Of a DNA stretch of 64,000 nucleotides, positions 1 to 10,146 are shown one piece after another. How positions within the stretch are numbered: the stretch's first letter is position 1; each line of letters starts with the position of its first letter. Location: NCBI GenBank assembly GCA_003988855.1, contig QYAI01000058.1, forward strand, positions 248,001 through 312,000. Reading direction: 5' to 3'. The notes under the pieces were generated by a model. It saw only the letters and a program-made list of their open reading frames with translations. It was not told the origin of the DNA and made no database searches. The position numbers and the translations under genes were made by a program. The stretch comes from Arachnopeziza araneosa (lineage: Eukaryota > Ascomycota > Leotiomycetes > Helotiales > Arachnopezizaceae).

Positions 1-196
1 TTTTCATCAGCATTTACCTCATCAAAAACATATGTTTATGAGAAAGCTACATGCTGCAGAATTGCCATGCACAATTACCCGGCTGCTGATCAAGACGTTT
101 GTCCTGTCAATCAAGTGATGAGTCAGCCAAAGCGCCCCCATACCGGTTCGAACAAGTCTCTGTTTTGGTAAGATAACGTCGTTCCTCAAATGCATC

Positions 197-852
197 ATGA
201 AAAGATCCGAAAGTACTGTAGTAAGCTATCTTTATAAATCAAGAACACCGGTTGCACCTGGTGTGATTGGAGGGAAAATGCCACACACTTGCAATGCTCA
301 GCTGTTATACCTGAGGTATTGCCGCCATAATTCGCGCTCTCAACGTTGCGATTACGCCCTCACTTGTAGAGTATGCCATGATTTCCCTCATACGGCCGAG
401 AAAGCTCTAACGAACGACTTTGATTTTTGGGAACAATCTTACCAAGCTTTGGGGATCATTGTTTCATTTTTAGTGCATCGTGCTGACAATTTCGAACGCA
501 GTATTATCAATTCCCGCCTCTTCAAGTTTATCGTCGGCGAAACGATCGATGGCACCTCGACAGAGTTCTCGGTGCACGAGGAAGCAATTGCTCGGCTCTC
601 TCTGCCACTGTACTCTTTGATGAAGCGCGACTTGTCGGAGGCTCAAACTGGTTGCGCGATATGCGGAAGCCTGGAGCTGGTGATGGTGAGACTCCAACAA
701 ACATGAGGAGAGACGGAGTTATCGATGAGGACGACGAGGAGCTTGCACTGGAAAACAGTAGTGATGAAGACGAGGACGAGGAGGATATTGGGGACGAGGC
801 AGACGCTATGATCATTGACGAGCTGACACGAAGGGGAGAGGGCCGATCTTAA
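197..852 (+). pseudogene. Truncated BTB/POZ-domain gene with detached acidic tail
   Basis: An ATG at 197 opens 169 codons. Residues about 104-150 read like the first half of a BTB/POZ domain: a SRLFKFIVGE-type strand, a VHEEAIARLS helix and an MKRDLSEAQTG loop. BTB domains dimerise and often recruit cullin-3 ligases. The second half of the domain is absent, because the frame leaves the homology near 650 and stops at 706. A second frame, 652-852, encodes a strongly acidic Asp/Glu tail ending in a stop, which resembles the C-terminal tail of many fungal BTB-only proteins. The simplest reading is one gene broken by a deletion or frameshift near 650. The first ~100 residues show no BTB features and may be an upstream exon or non-coding. 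A short intact gene of unknown function is not excluded. Confidence 0.4.
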
Positions 853-860
853 AGTGATGA

Positions 861-1783
861 AGATTGAAGGATGTATTGGAAATAAAGATAGAAGTCAATG
901 ACCAGCATCCAGGCAGACTCTGTATAATACTTCTTCCCCACTTCCTACTTCATTAATACCCTTCAATCTGTATTGGCATCCTATCTTCCAATCTCTCGGC
1001 TTCCCTTCCTGCCCTAATCACATTGTAAGCCAATCGGTATGAGAATCCAGTATGACAATGTATTTGTGGCTCAAGCACCTAAAGTCTCGAAGGAGAGGTT
1101 CAGTCGAGTGGATGCATTACTTTAGCTCCTTTACCGGCTTTATCACTCTGCTCCCTCTTTCCGATCCATAGCAGATCCACTGCCTTTACAGTATTGTATT
1201 GGCAAAAACGGTGCTTTTCGTCTTAACGAAAGGAAATTTCGGCCTTCATACAAGTTCAGGATTTTGGCAGTCTTGTACTGCAGCCATATTCGGACGGAAT
1301 AATAGTAAGTAATGCTAACTAATGTAGGTGACGTTAGCGGATTCTGCCAGTTCTAGGCTTCTTAATTGTTGGGTAAAAATCTTACCTCGAGTTAGCTTGG
1401 CTCGGAAGCTAAAAGAAACGTGGGAAGAATGCATTTAAGGTCAGATGAACGACATCATCGTCCAGAGCCACTGTTCGAAGTCTCCTTTCAATATCATGAT
1501 CCTAACTCGGCACCGACGAAGTACTGAGCAGCCCTAAGACAGGAGAATGCGACTGGTCTTCCAACCACGGCAATGCACCCCGCCCTCAGATTAAAACACA
1601 ATAGATATGGATTAGTCTGATAAGCTTCCTAAACTACGCGATCAGCCCGGAGATAGGCCCCCTAATCTCCTCGATCAGCTTGGCAGAGGCTCATTTCCCT
1701 CGTCCTATATATTCCATCACAGGCATTGAGCCACATTCGCTTATAAATATTATAAAAAAATTTCTCCAAAAAGAGTCACAATC
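861..1783. other. Intergenic stretch, no gene seen
   Basis: I find no supported ORF, RNA gene or repeat here. The last ~50 bases before 1784 are AT-rich and pyrimidine-containing, as expected for the leader of the SDR relic that follows. Confidence 0.5.
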
Positions 1784-2128
1784 ATGCCACCTAAGATTGT
1801 CCTCATCACAGGCGCCAATTCCGGTGTAGGTCTGGCGACCACCAAAATTCTTGCCTCTGCATCTAATGACTACCACGTTATCATATCTGCCCGCTGCCTC
1901 CCTAAAGCCCAAATAGCCAAACCAGAGGTCGAGGCAGAAGACCCTAGGAGTGCTTCACGCCTCTCTATTGTGCAACTTGATGTCACCGGTGGTGCCTCCA
2001 TCAGCCGGGCCCGGGACTTTGTCTAGGATAAGCTATCATGCTTACCAAAGGTTTTGAAATTGAATGTATTTGTCAGCTTTGTTATAAATGTTGCGGGAAC
2101 ATCCTTCACGACACGTGATCTTAAATAA
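1784..2128 (+). pseudogene. Short-chain dehydrogenase/reductase (SDR) relic
   Basis: The ATG at 1784 starts a typical SDR N-terminus: the nucleotide-binding glycine motif TGANSGVG at residues 9-16, then helix, strand and a VQLDVT segment, the position where SDRs carry their adenine-ring Asp. An in-frame TAG stops it at 2024-2026. Beyond the stop the same frame continues to 2128 and contains VINVAG, matching the conserved NNAG region of SDRs, so the stop lies inside the old gene. No catalytic YxxxK region can be found. This is a 5' fragment of an oxidoreductase gene, about one third of normal SDR length (~250 residues), and it is dead. Confidence 0.6.
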
Positions 2129-2513
2129 CACGTGACCTAGATACTGATATAGCCTGAACCGAGGTTGTCAATATTGTAGGGGTGCGAACAACAGGTAGCG
2201 AGCGATGGCTGCCTAATTGGTATTAGATGCTGCTTTATTTCAGCCTTATCAATGCCTAGAATCAAAGGCAGAACATGTTGGTCAATTCGTAATGACTAGC
2301 CGAGACGCGTCACCTTTGGAGATCAGTCGTCGTCCTCTGCTGGTAAACCGCCAAAATTCCCCAATAATATAATCCTCGAGGGGCAGTCACTTGATATCTT
2401 CTCCATACTTAAAGTGTTTCATTCATCTCTCTTTCATCCTGTCTAAGGAAGATTCTGGCTGCCTTGAAAGAAGCTACCCACCTAACAAACTTGGAAATCA
2501 ACCGCTTTCGAGC
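2129..2513. other. Intergenic stretch upstream of ankyrin gene
   Basis: No gene is seen. The frame of the ankyrin protein is open upstream to about 2391, but only from a TTG codon. There is no ATG in that stretch, so I treat it as leader sequence. Confidence 0.5.
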
Positions 2514-4442
2514 ATGGACGACCAAGCTCCACCACCACCGTATTCTCCTCACAACCTTCACGATATATCAAGTCAAATCTCAATAGAACCAGCGGGTTTG
2601 GCTCCGGCATATAATCCCTTAAACTTCTCCACGTCTATCCCTGCGGCACAGCAGTTTCCTGGTGATCATCACCTGCTGCAAGAAAGCAACGACTTGAGTG
2701 TATCATCGCCAGGAGCAAATCCTTATTTTGTGTCAAGACCTCCACATGGACCTCCCCCAAGCAAAATCATCTCGCATCGAATAGTGCTCCGGTCTGATTC
2801 AAGCCCGGACGAGATCCAATTCCCGTCGCTATTCTCTGAGCGCGGCGTTGATGAGCAGGACTGGCTCACCTTTCGCAATCACCTCTTCCCGGCCCATGTT
2901 TTGACTAGTAATAATAAAGCGAACACAATATATGCAAGAGACGAGAAGCGGTCTCTTGACCCCTTCAACGAAAAATCCACTGGGCTTCATAAACCAGGAT
3001 CAACAAATTCCACCACAGGGCCCAAGAATGTCGACCCTGAGAAAGACTACTCGCGCCGGTCAAATATTCACAAGGTAGTCAAAGAGTGGAATGCTGGATT
3101 CTTCGAACCCCGAGGACTGTTCGTCATTGCAAAAACACCACCATCTATCAAGCGCAAAGATCTTGATTCACACTCCACATTCGGAGGAACCATTCTCGCC
3201 AAAGCTGCTGCCAGAGGAGATTTCAAAGTTGTTGAGGGTCTTCTCCTGCAAGGCGCTGACCCTGACATCCAACCCTACAGTGGCTCGTCCGCAATATATG
3301 ACGCGGCGGCCAACAAACATACTTCAGTTGTTGAATTACTCCTCCAACATGGCGCAATGGTAGACACGAAGTCTTCAACTACTCACCTAGTCGCCTCGCA
3401 AGGCGATGTGGAGACACTCGCCATTCTATTGAAGTATGGTGCCGATCCAAACCACAAGAACTGGACCGGATCTTCCTCTCTCTTTGACGCAGCCGGACGT
3501 GGTGACGTTCCAGTACTGAAGCTTCTTCTTGCCTACAAAGCGGATCCCAACTATGCCAATACGGGAGGACATTCTGCATTATATTATGCCATCAAGAGGC
3601 GTGATTCTACTGTCATTCAGCTCCTCCTCGACAATGAGGCTGATCCGGATCAAAGACCTTGGGCTGGACAGCCCTGTCTCCATCTTGCTGCGTCGCAGGG
3701 CGATGTCGAGACCGTACGAGCTCTGATTGCCAAACGCGCCGATGTTAATGCTACCCCTACCATGGTTGAGACCGCTCTCAGTTCGGCTATCTCACGTGGC
3801 GATATTGACATGGCACGCCTCTTATTAGAGAACGGGGCCGACGTAAACACGAAGCCTCTAGGTGGACAATCGTCACTGTTTCTCGCGGCCAGCAAGGGAG
3901 ATTTAGTATTGCTACGACTGCTCTTGGAGAAAGGTGCCAGCGTAGACGAGTCGCCGCCTGGATTTCCCAGCGCACTATACATGGCGATACACCGGGAGGA
4001 TATTGAAACAGCGAAAGTCTTGCTCGAATTTGGCGCTAGCGCAAAATTTGGTAACCCCCTAAGCGTCGCCGTCGATCGTGGCGATTTGAACGCGGTGAGA
4101 TTACTTTTGGATCATGGTGCCGACCCGAATGAGAAGCCTACTGGTGGACAAATGCCTCTGTACAGTGCTGCCGGCAGAGGAGATACAGACTCGATGCAAT
4201 TACTCCTGGACAGGGGTGCCGAGGTCGACTGGTCGCCGATGGGGTATTCGACCGCGTTATACATGGCCGTGATGAGGAAAGATGTAAAAGTGGCGAAGCT
4301 TTTGTTGAGTCATGGAGCTGACGTGAATGCGAAGTTTGCAGGAAGTGATCCTGTTTCGGTTTATGCGATGAAGAGTAGCAGCGAAGAAATCAGGCAGCTG
4401 TTCTCAGGGGAGGAAGGTGACTCCTCTCCACTTATGAAGTAG
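2514..4442 (+). CDS. Ankyrin-repeat protein
   Basis: An intronless frame of 642 codons from the first ATG, which has a good GAGCATGG context; the open frame before it lacks ATG. Residues 1-230 are low-complexity and Pro/Ser-rich (an MDDQAPPPPYSP start), then a conserved-looking segment ending near a GLFVIAKTPP motif. From about residue 225 to the end there are about eleven ankyrin repeats with LLLxxGADxN signatures. Ankyrin arrays are protein-binding surfaces; the partner cannot be told. There is no signal peptide or membrane segment, so a cytosolic or nuclear place is likely. The repeats alternate between two subtypes, one with AAxxGD and one with AIxRxD in the first helix, suggesting growth by duplication of a two-repeat unit. 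Fungal proteins of this design often sit in accessory regions near incompatibility genes. Confidence 0.85.
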   Translation: MDDQAPPPPYSPHNLHDISSQISIEPAGLAPAYNPLNFSTSIPAAQQFPGDHHLLQESNDLSVSSPGANPYFVSRPPHGPPPSKIISHRIVLRSDSSPDEIQFPSLFSERGVDEQDWLTFRNHLFPAHVLTSNNKANTIYARDEKRSLDPFNEKSTGLHKPGSTNSTTGPKNVDPEKDYSRRSNIHKVVKEWNAGFFEPRGLFVIAKTPPSIKRKDLDSHSTFGGTILAKAAARGDFKVVEGLLLQGADPDIQPYSGSSAIYDAAANKHTSVVELLLQHGAMVDTKSSTTHLVASQGDVETLAILLKYGADPNHKNWTGSSSLFDAAGRGDVPVLKLLLAYKADPNYANTGGHSALYYAIKRRDSTVIQLLLDNEADPDQRPWAGQPCLHLAASQGDVETVRALIAKRADVNATPTMVETALSSAISRGDIDMARLLLENGADVNTKPLGGQSSLFLAASKGDLVLLRLLLEKGASVDESPPGFPSALYMAIHREDIETAKVLLEFGASAKFGNPLSVAVDRGDLNAVRLLLDHGADPNEKPTGGQMPLYSAAGRGDTDSMQLLLDRGAEVDWSPMGYSTALYMAVMRKDVKVAKLLLSHGADVNAKFAGSDPVSVYAMKSSSEEIRQLFSGEEGDSSPLMK

Positions 4443-5087
4443 GGTTGGGCTGTTATGAGAGAATCTTGGAGTTTTAATGCTGGAGATTTCCAGAGGAGAA
4501 CAAAATGGGAAGCGGAAGACTCAGAGAACACGGTCATCACTCACGCGCTCCGAGTGTGACTGTCCATCAGGTGGCAACCAAGGAAAGTGTCTATGGCTCG
4601 TGCTTCCACACAAATCTCCTTCTCAAGTAAATTTATGGATCAATATACAGGCGAGCTCTAGCGATGAGGAGGGAGCAGCGGCCAGATTTGGGGTTTACTA
4701 TATTCGCGCGATTATTGTCAGTCCTAGTGTGTTTGATATCCAATATGAGCATTTCAGTGTTACGGATATTCTCATATTACTTCACAGCAGTCATGGCGAT
4801 TGCCCTCTGCAGATCCAAATGAAAGAGGGACGTGACTCTGGTTTTCTTATATTTTGTGAAGCATTTGCGGGGGAGAGAGGGAAAGGACGAGTCTCATCAA
4901 TGATCGGAGTACATGGTGTGAGCAAGAAACGGAGGTGCCTCCTGATAATAATGTAACGCGAGAAAAGATTTGGCTGAGTTTTCTTATTAAAGTAAAAAGA
5001 TCTCAAATGAACGAAATACACACGAGTGAAAAATACGACAGTGTTTGAGATTGAAAATCAAATCGCTTATCTCTCAACTGACTGCTC
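4443..5087. other. Convergent 3' intergenic region
   Basis: It lies between the 3' ends of the ankyrin gene and the M24 peptidase gene. A 160-codon open frame at 4477-4956 has no domain and no coding-like composition, so I read it as chance. Confidence 0.45.
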
Positions 5088-5792
5088 TTAAGTAACAGTC
5101 AGAAGCTGCTCAAAAAAACCCCCAATCTCCTTTTCCCGATCGACAAGATGAACCTCCAAGATCCAATGTCTCTTCCTACCATGTTTATCCTTCAGACTCA
5201 TCGCTGTATCGCTCCCTTTGGTAACATACAGCGAGATCTTGTCCCGGGGAATCCTCTCATGGGGAAAATCACCAACCAAATGGCCCGCAATAACGCCTCC
5301 AAACTCCCAGCCCGCCTTCTTCGCCTCCTCACACGTAATATCGTACAGCTGCTCACCGGTCATATCGGGCCTGTCGTCATACTTCTGCTTCACCGTGAGC
5401 CAGACGGGCTCGAGCGCGTCTCTCAAACGGATCTTGGTCGCATCGGCGCCCAGCACAAACGTGCGGCCGAAATCGGCCTCCCAGGCCTCGAAGACAGGGC
5501 CCAGGTCCACAAAGAGGATGTCGTCGTCTTGAATGGTGCGGTCAGGCGGGTTCTCGGCGTAGGGCTGCAGGGTGTTGGGGCCGCTGCGGATCACGCGCTT
5601 GTGCCAGTGCGTCTTGACGCCGTAGCGGGTCGCGGCCAGCTGGTGGATCTCCTTGCTCAGATGGGCTTCGCTGATCCCCGGGCGGATAAGCGTCTTCTCG
5701 ATCTCTTCGAAGAGGGCCAGGGCTTTGTTCTGTGCGTCGAGGAGGTAGGCCGCTCGAGCGGTGTCTTCCTCTGCGGTGGTGGTGGTTGACAT
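5088..5792 (-). CDS. M24-family metallopeptidase (aminopeptidase P-like)
   Basis: A single-exon gene of 234 residues from an ATG with an ACCATGTCA context. It has the pita-bread fold signature with the five expected metal ligands: D96 in FVDLGP, D107 in ADFGRT, H171 in AGHLVG, E213 in ILEVH and E229 in GFFEQLL. Such enzymes use two metal ions to remove N-terminal residues (Met or Xaa-Pro). The chain is the bare catalytic domain, without the N-terminal domain of classical aminopeptidase P and without a signal peptide, so it is probably cytosolic. Its closest relatives in architecture are the short bacterial-type M24 proteins, which may point to old transfer; that is inference. A transposon sits only about 200 bp upstream of the start. 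Confidence 0.85.
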   Translation of the reverse strand: MSTTTTAEEDTARAAYLLDAQNKALALFEEIEKTLIRPGISEAHLSKEIHQLAATRYGVKTHWHKRVIRSGPNTLQPYAENPPDRTIQDDDILFVDLGPVFEAWEADFGRTFVLGADATKIRLRDALEPVWLTVKQKYDDRPDMTGEQLYDITCEEAKKAGWEFGGVIAGHLVGDFPHERIPRDKISLYVTKGSDTAMSLKDKHGRKRHWILEVHLVDREKEIGGFFEQLLTVT

Positions 5793-5997
5793 GGTTGGTA
5801 AGTAGAGCTGGATGGATTGACAAGTCTGGCAAGAAGTTTATCATGTGAGAAGTAGAGCGTCAATGGTTGATGCTATATATCTTGAGCCGAAAGGCTTTTG
5901 GGGCTTTCAACTGCTAGCCGTGCTGCTGGAAAGTGGGGGATGACCGAGCGAAGGGCGCGAGACGGAGGGAAGCGAGGAATTTCGCCCTGAATCCGTA

Positions 5998-6048
5998 CGG
6001 AGAACGCGGTCAAAAGTAATGTCATTACAGGGGCATGCCCTGTAGGCT
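5998..6048 (+). repeat. Left terminal inverted repeat
   Basis: It begins CGGAGAACGCGGTC just inside the TA and matches the reverse complement of the right end over about 50 bases, with two single-base length differences and few substitutions. An imperfect palindrome (ACAGGGGCATGCCCTGT) sits near its inner end. Confidence 0.9.
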
Positions 6049-6165
6049 CCACTATATAGGCGCTGAGGCCTTGTAAGCCTATTTTACGCCATTTTTGGTT
6101 CCTAATTAGGCAATATTGACTCTGGATTTAGAGTGTTTTATCTCTCGATTTGTCAATCCATATTC

Positions 6166-8145
6166 CTACGGATGGACTCGAAGTTTCTCCTGGCCTTTCT
6201 TCCTGCCTTCACTGTATTCATTGCCTCCTTCGAGCTCGATTATCTTCTTAATATGGATCGGTATTCGTTCAATCCAAGTTTGGATCTTCTCTTGTGGCAG
6301 CTTCTTCCAGCATCTAATCCAAGCTTCTTTTAGCTCCTTCTCACTCGTGATTGCTCCTCGTTTTGTAGCCTCTCTTTTCATCCAATACTAGCACGGCTCT
6401 ATTGTGTTCAGATCCGGAGAGTTGCTAGGCCAAAGAAGCTTTTTAATACCTTACATATCGAACACGTTTTGCTGCCATTTAGAAGAGTGAGCCGGAGCGT
6501 TATCTTCTTGAACTTGAATTAAAGGTCTCTCTTTTTTGCACTTTTTTGCAAAAGGCAAGAGCTTCGGCCGGAGGATCTTCTCTTGATATCAGTACTAATT
6601 AATTCCTTCTCTTCCTTTCTTAACTTCAATTAAGCCCTATTTCGGTGTATATTTAAACTCTAGCAGAGCTTTTCCACGACTACGAGTTACCCGGTGTTTC
6701 TCTTTGTATTAAGTCGCCCAGGCTTGCTTGTTAAGCTCGAATTTTGCAGCGTTTCGTGTCTCAATATCTAGCTTGCAAGCTGCTTTCTTCTCTTTTGTCT
6801 TCTTTCCTCATATATGATATAGCTTCTTCCTATCGTACGAGAAAGCCGACCATTACATGAATTCAGAGAAACCCTTCTACCTTCGAGTTATACAGTGAGC
6901 ATAGTGCGTCTTCTTTTCTAGCCTTTATACTCTTCTTTTGCCCCGTACGCTTCCCTTTTGTACAGACGTCTCATCTGTAAAGATCACCTTCTTCCAATCT
7001 TCAAGAGTCTATTTCTCATACAATTTGCACTATTCTTGTGATGAGCAGAATATCACGTGTTACAAATGTCATGTGTAGACGGCACGGGCGGACAGGACTT
7101 CATTACCGAAGCGTGGAGAATAAGGGGTACATTCAGAGTCTATTCGGACTAGGGCCGGAGTGAAGTCTGCTGTAGATAAGGCATACCTCACTCATGTAGT
7201 TTTTCTTTCCTCATATTCTTCTTTTCCTTCGTAGCTAGCCTATGAACCGAATATACTCAGACTATCAACGCACTCCCACGTGCCTCTTGACTAGCCATAT
7301 TCGTCTTCGTGCCGTTGCAATTCTGGCCTCGCGTCCTTTTGCTTCTTGTTCAATCTAGGCTTGACTGTCCTTTTGTACGAGGGATACTCTTCTAATTTCA
7401 AGGTTCGATAAACTGATGAAGGTGAAGGTGCGTCTTTTGGAGTAACGTCAGGCTTAAAAAAGACTTCTTGAGCAATTCGAGCGCATGACCAGCCTCGTGT
7501 AGTCGAATTCTTCGTGGCGACTGCAATAATGTAGTCTTTTATATACTGAGGCGAGCCTGGTCGTCCAGTCTTCTTTTCGTCTACAACATGCGCTACTTCG
7601 ATGATTTTTCCTGGCTTCCAGCCGCGTGATTTAGCCTTCTTTAAGAGCCTATAAGCTAGGCGAGGAGATACACCAGTCTTCTTAAACACTTGATCCTTAG
7701 AGAGGCCAGCGTCTAGCAAAGCTAAAGCTGATATTCGAGCTCCGACTGAATTGTGGTTGCGGCTAGCTCGAGTCGAAGTAGCTGTAGCAAATGCTTCCAG
7801 AGCTTGAATAGGAAGAACCTTACTCTGAGGCCGAATTGGCTCTGGCTGCCGAATTAGCAGTTCAATTAGAGGTTGAATTGCAAGGGCAGGGGCACGTGAA
7901 CTAGGGGGCGGATTGGGAGCTAAAGGGCCCCAGTACACAGTCGGAACAGGGTCGCCTGGATCGACTAGGTCCGGCCCAAAAAAGTCCTCCTCATCACTGT
8001 CAGACTCGTACGAATCAGAGAAATCTAAAGGCAGCAATTCGTTGTTCGAATCGTAGAACTGATCCTTATCTGAGGTTTCATCACTTAAATCATCGAACAA
8101 AGCAGCCATTTCAGCTATATTAAAGTCAATTGAAGTAGGAGACAC
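6166..8145 (-). pseudogene. Tc1/mariner transposase, stop-interrupted
   Basis: One reading frame runs from about 8145 (first ATG at 8109) to 6166, roughly 650 codons. The first 284 codons are open and encode an acidic N-terminus followed by a helix-turn-helix DNA-binding part (ALLDAGLSKDQVFKKTGVS-like). After the TAG at 7291-7293 the frame is still recognisable, with a VWSAFSYD-like segment. The catalytic Asp lies in EDNAPAH (codon 6502-6504) and the catalytic Glu, after SPDLNT, in the codon at 6397-6399. There are 34 residues between them, giving DD34E. Two further stops (TAA and TAG) lie between and after these motifs. At least the TAG codons fit TGG-to-TAG change by C-to-T mutation on the other strand. 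The C-terminal open part is 6166-6381. Confidence 0.85.
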
Positions 8146-8270
8146 TTCAAGATCGCTTCATTTTGAACTCCTCGCTTGCTTACCAAGCTCCCTGTAGAAC
8201 AGTGGGCCTCTACGCTAAAAACTGGGTATTCAGTGTATTTTAGTGGGATTTATAGTGAGACTTAAGGTGA

Positions 8271-8319
8271 AGCCTACAGGGTATACCCTGTAGTGACATT
8301 ACTTTTGACCGCGTTCTCG
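8271..8319 (-). repeat. Right terminal inverted repeat
   Basis: The inverted partner of 5998-6048. Its inner part, 8274-8293, is a perfect 20-bp palindrome (CTACAGGGTATACCCTGTAG). Confidence 0.9.
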
Positions 8320-8466
8320 TACAGAGCAGCATGGTTTGGCCCGACTACTATTCCAACTAACTGTGTCTCAAGTCTTGGCGACTACTAACGAGCTTGGACA
8401 CTCAATGAAACCCAAACCGTTTCTGCACTTGGAGAACTTCACTTCAAGAAATATCTGCCTGCAATC

Positions 8467-9057
8467 ATGCCCCTCAACTTCCGCACTATTCGATGGAAAT
8501 ACGTTCTCGTCGAGATCATCATTGGTCTTATTGCAGTCAGCAATATCGTAGACGTCCTGATATTCTGCAACGTCGTGAATCATCCTTGGTTCCGTCCCGT
8601 CTTCCCCGTCCTCAGCTTCTGGAACAGCTTTTGGCTCCCTCAAATTATCTGGACCTTATTTACCGTCCTTCTCACCGGAATCATGCTGAAGACATGTGCT
8701 TTTAGTAAAGGCGACCGCAGCTCCCTCATCTTCTTTTCTGTCGTTTCCATTGCCAGTTCGACGTATAATTTATTATCCGTCTGTACCAAAGTCTTGGATA
8801 AGAATAATTTGAGGACTGTGTGCAGGGAGGATTGTTTGGAAGTTGGGTTGGCGAGTCTGCTCGAGCTGTTATTGGTCATGGCGGCCTGGATGAAGTGGAA
8901 TTGGGATTTTGGACTGGTAGAGAGGGGCTGGATGTGGTTGAATAGGCAGTTGGGAGGAAGTGAGCGGAAACCGGCGACGAAAAGACAAGCTTCTAAGGGA
9001 AAGACAAGAGCTATACCACGAGTAGGGGTGATCCGTGAAGAGAAGGTAGCGCTTTAG
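8467..9057 (+). CDS. Four-helix membrane protein, function unknown
   Basis: A single-exon frame of 196 residues from an ATG in AATCATGCCC context. It has four clear hydrophobic helices, about residues 12-34, 56-78, 85-108 and 125-146, followed by a basic cytosolic tail rich in Lys and Arg (about 160-196). The layout, with two small loops and a charged C-terminus, resembles fungal MARVEL-like four-span proteins, but I see no diagnostic motif and do not assign a family. Topology suggests both ends inside the cell. It begins about 150 bp after the right end of the transposon, so its promoter may include transposon-adjacent sequence. Confidence 0.65.
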   Translation: MPLNFRTIRWKYVLVEIIIGLIAVSNIVDVLIFCNVVNHPWFRPVFPVLSFWNSFWLPQIIWTLFTVLLTGIMLKTCAFSKGDRSSLIFFSVVSIASSTYNLLSVCTKVLDKNNLRTVCREDCLEVGLASLLELLLVMAAWMKWNWDFGLVERGWMWLNRQLGGSERKPATKRQASKGKTRAIPRVGVIREEKVAL

Positions 9058-10146
9058 ATTTGCGCTCTGGGACGGCGATGTCAAATCGCATCAGAATTAT
9101 GAAATGAGTGATGGGTAAAGAGCAGAGCTGTAATATTATGCTTGTCAAAGAAGGAATACAAAGATGTTTTCTTTCTCTTCGGTGTATCGCATGAAACTAG
9201 CTACACTTAATTGCGCCACCTCTCTTAATAGCAATAACGCTCTGCTTTTAAAGGTTCGTTCCTGCTCTGTACTTGTTGAAAAGCGAAACTTCCTCTTCTT
9301 TCATATTATCCCCAAATCGGCCCAATCTTTCCTCATTACAGTTTATTTTGCTTATTATGTTTTATCTGGTGGCGCGTGCATGCTATAATTTAGCATCTTT
9401 GTTACCAAAAATGAAATTACCAGAGGAATTTTTACATAATCTTACAACAACAGTTCATATACACGCGCCTATACATGCATGAATACATCTCTTTACCCTC
9501 ACATGATGCTGTACCAGTAAATCAGAAGTTGGATTTTAGGGTAAAAATTATTGTCAAGGCGATATTTTCCACAAATCAAAAGCGAGTCAAAAGGGTCAAT
9601 CAATCAATCATCAATGCAATAAAAAAACTCTTTGGTAAGCGCTGCTGTACGTGCGTGACTTGATTCGTATCAAGTCAATAAACACTAAGATAAGCAGTTT
9701 CGCCTGATGTCCAATTGCCGAAACAGTACGTGACATTATTATTCCTCCGTCTGGTTTTGGGGACCTTCCATAGGATGCACTAAAGCTACTATATGCGCGA
9801 TACCACCTGGGCGCTGCTTGGAACTGCTGTGATTCGTTGGTTGTTGTGAAATAATTCAGCTCGGCGGGCTGGGCCGGACTATTGTGATGATCGCTCATGG
9901 CGTCCAATAACGAACCAAACTCAGCTTCAGCTGCATTCAGCTGCGGTTTTCTCCCACTTTTCAGAATTGTGGAGGGCTGAAAAAGAAGATGATGTTAAGT
10001 TTGGGATCAGGATGATCGGTGAGATGAAAGATCTATAAACAATCAAGTTTTGTATTCATACAACTATCCTCTGCAGCGTTTTCTACCTCACCGCGCCCAA
10101 GGAATCCAAATACCACCGTCACAATAGCCATCATCCTACCAGGAAC
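9058..10146. other. Intergenic region, one doubtful small frame
   Basis: Mostly AT-rich. A minus-strand frame at 9611-9898 from an ATG (95 codons) has a polar start and no recognised domain. I do not support it as a gene, but an unrecognised small gene is possible. Confidence 0.4.

Larger units (their letters stand above)
5998..8319 (-). mobile_element. Tc1/mariner-type DNA transposon, complete but inactivated
   Basis: A 2.3 kb element bounded by terminal inverted repeats of about 50 bp and flanked on both sides by the TA dinucleotide (5996-5997 and 8320-8321), the target duplication of this superfamily. It carries a single minus-strand transposase frame with a DD34E-type catalytic spacing. 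The frame is interrupted by several in-frame stops, so the copy cannot encode its own enzyme, although the ends look intact and could be mobilised in trans. It lies in the shared upstream region of the M24 peptidase gene and the membrane-protein gene at 8467. Confidence 0.9.

Noticed and set aside
528..815. Minus-strand frame encoding a poly-serine protein
   Set aside because: Shadow of the acidic GAC/GAG-rich tail on the plus strand.
4477..4956. 160-codon plus-strand frame after the ankyrin gene
   Set aside because: No domain, and it lies in a convergent 3' gap; judged chance.
5148..5789. 213-codon plus-strand frame
   Set aside because: Exact antisense shadow of the M24 peptidase, whose five metal ligands are all present on the other strand.
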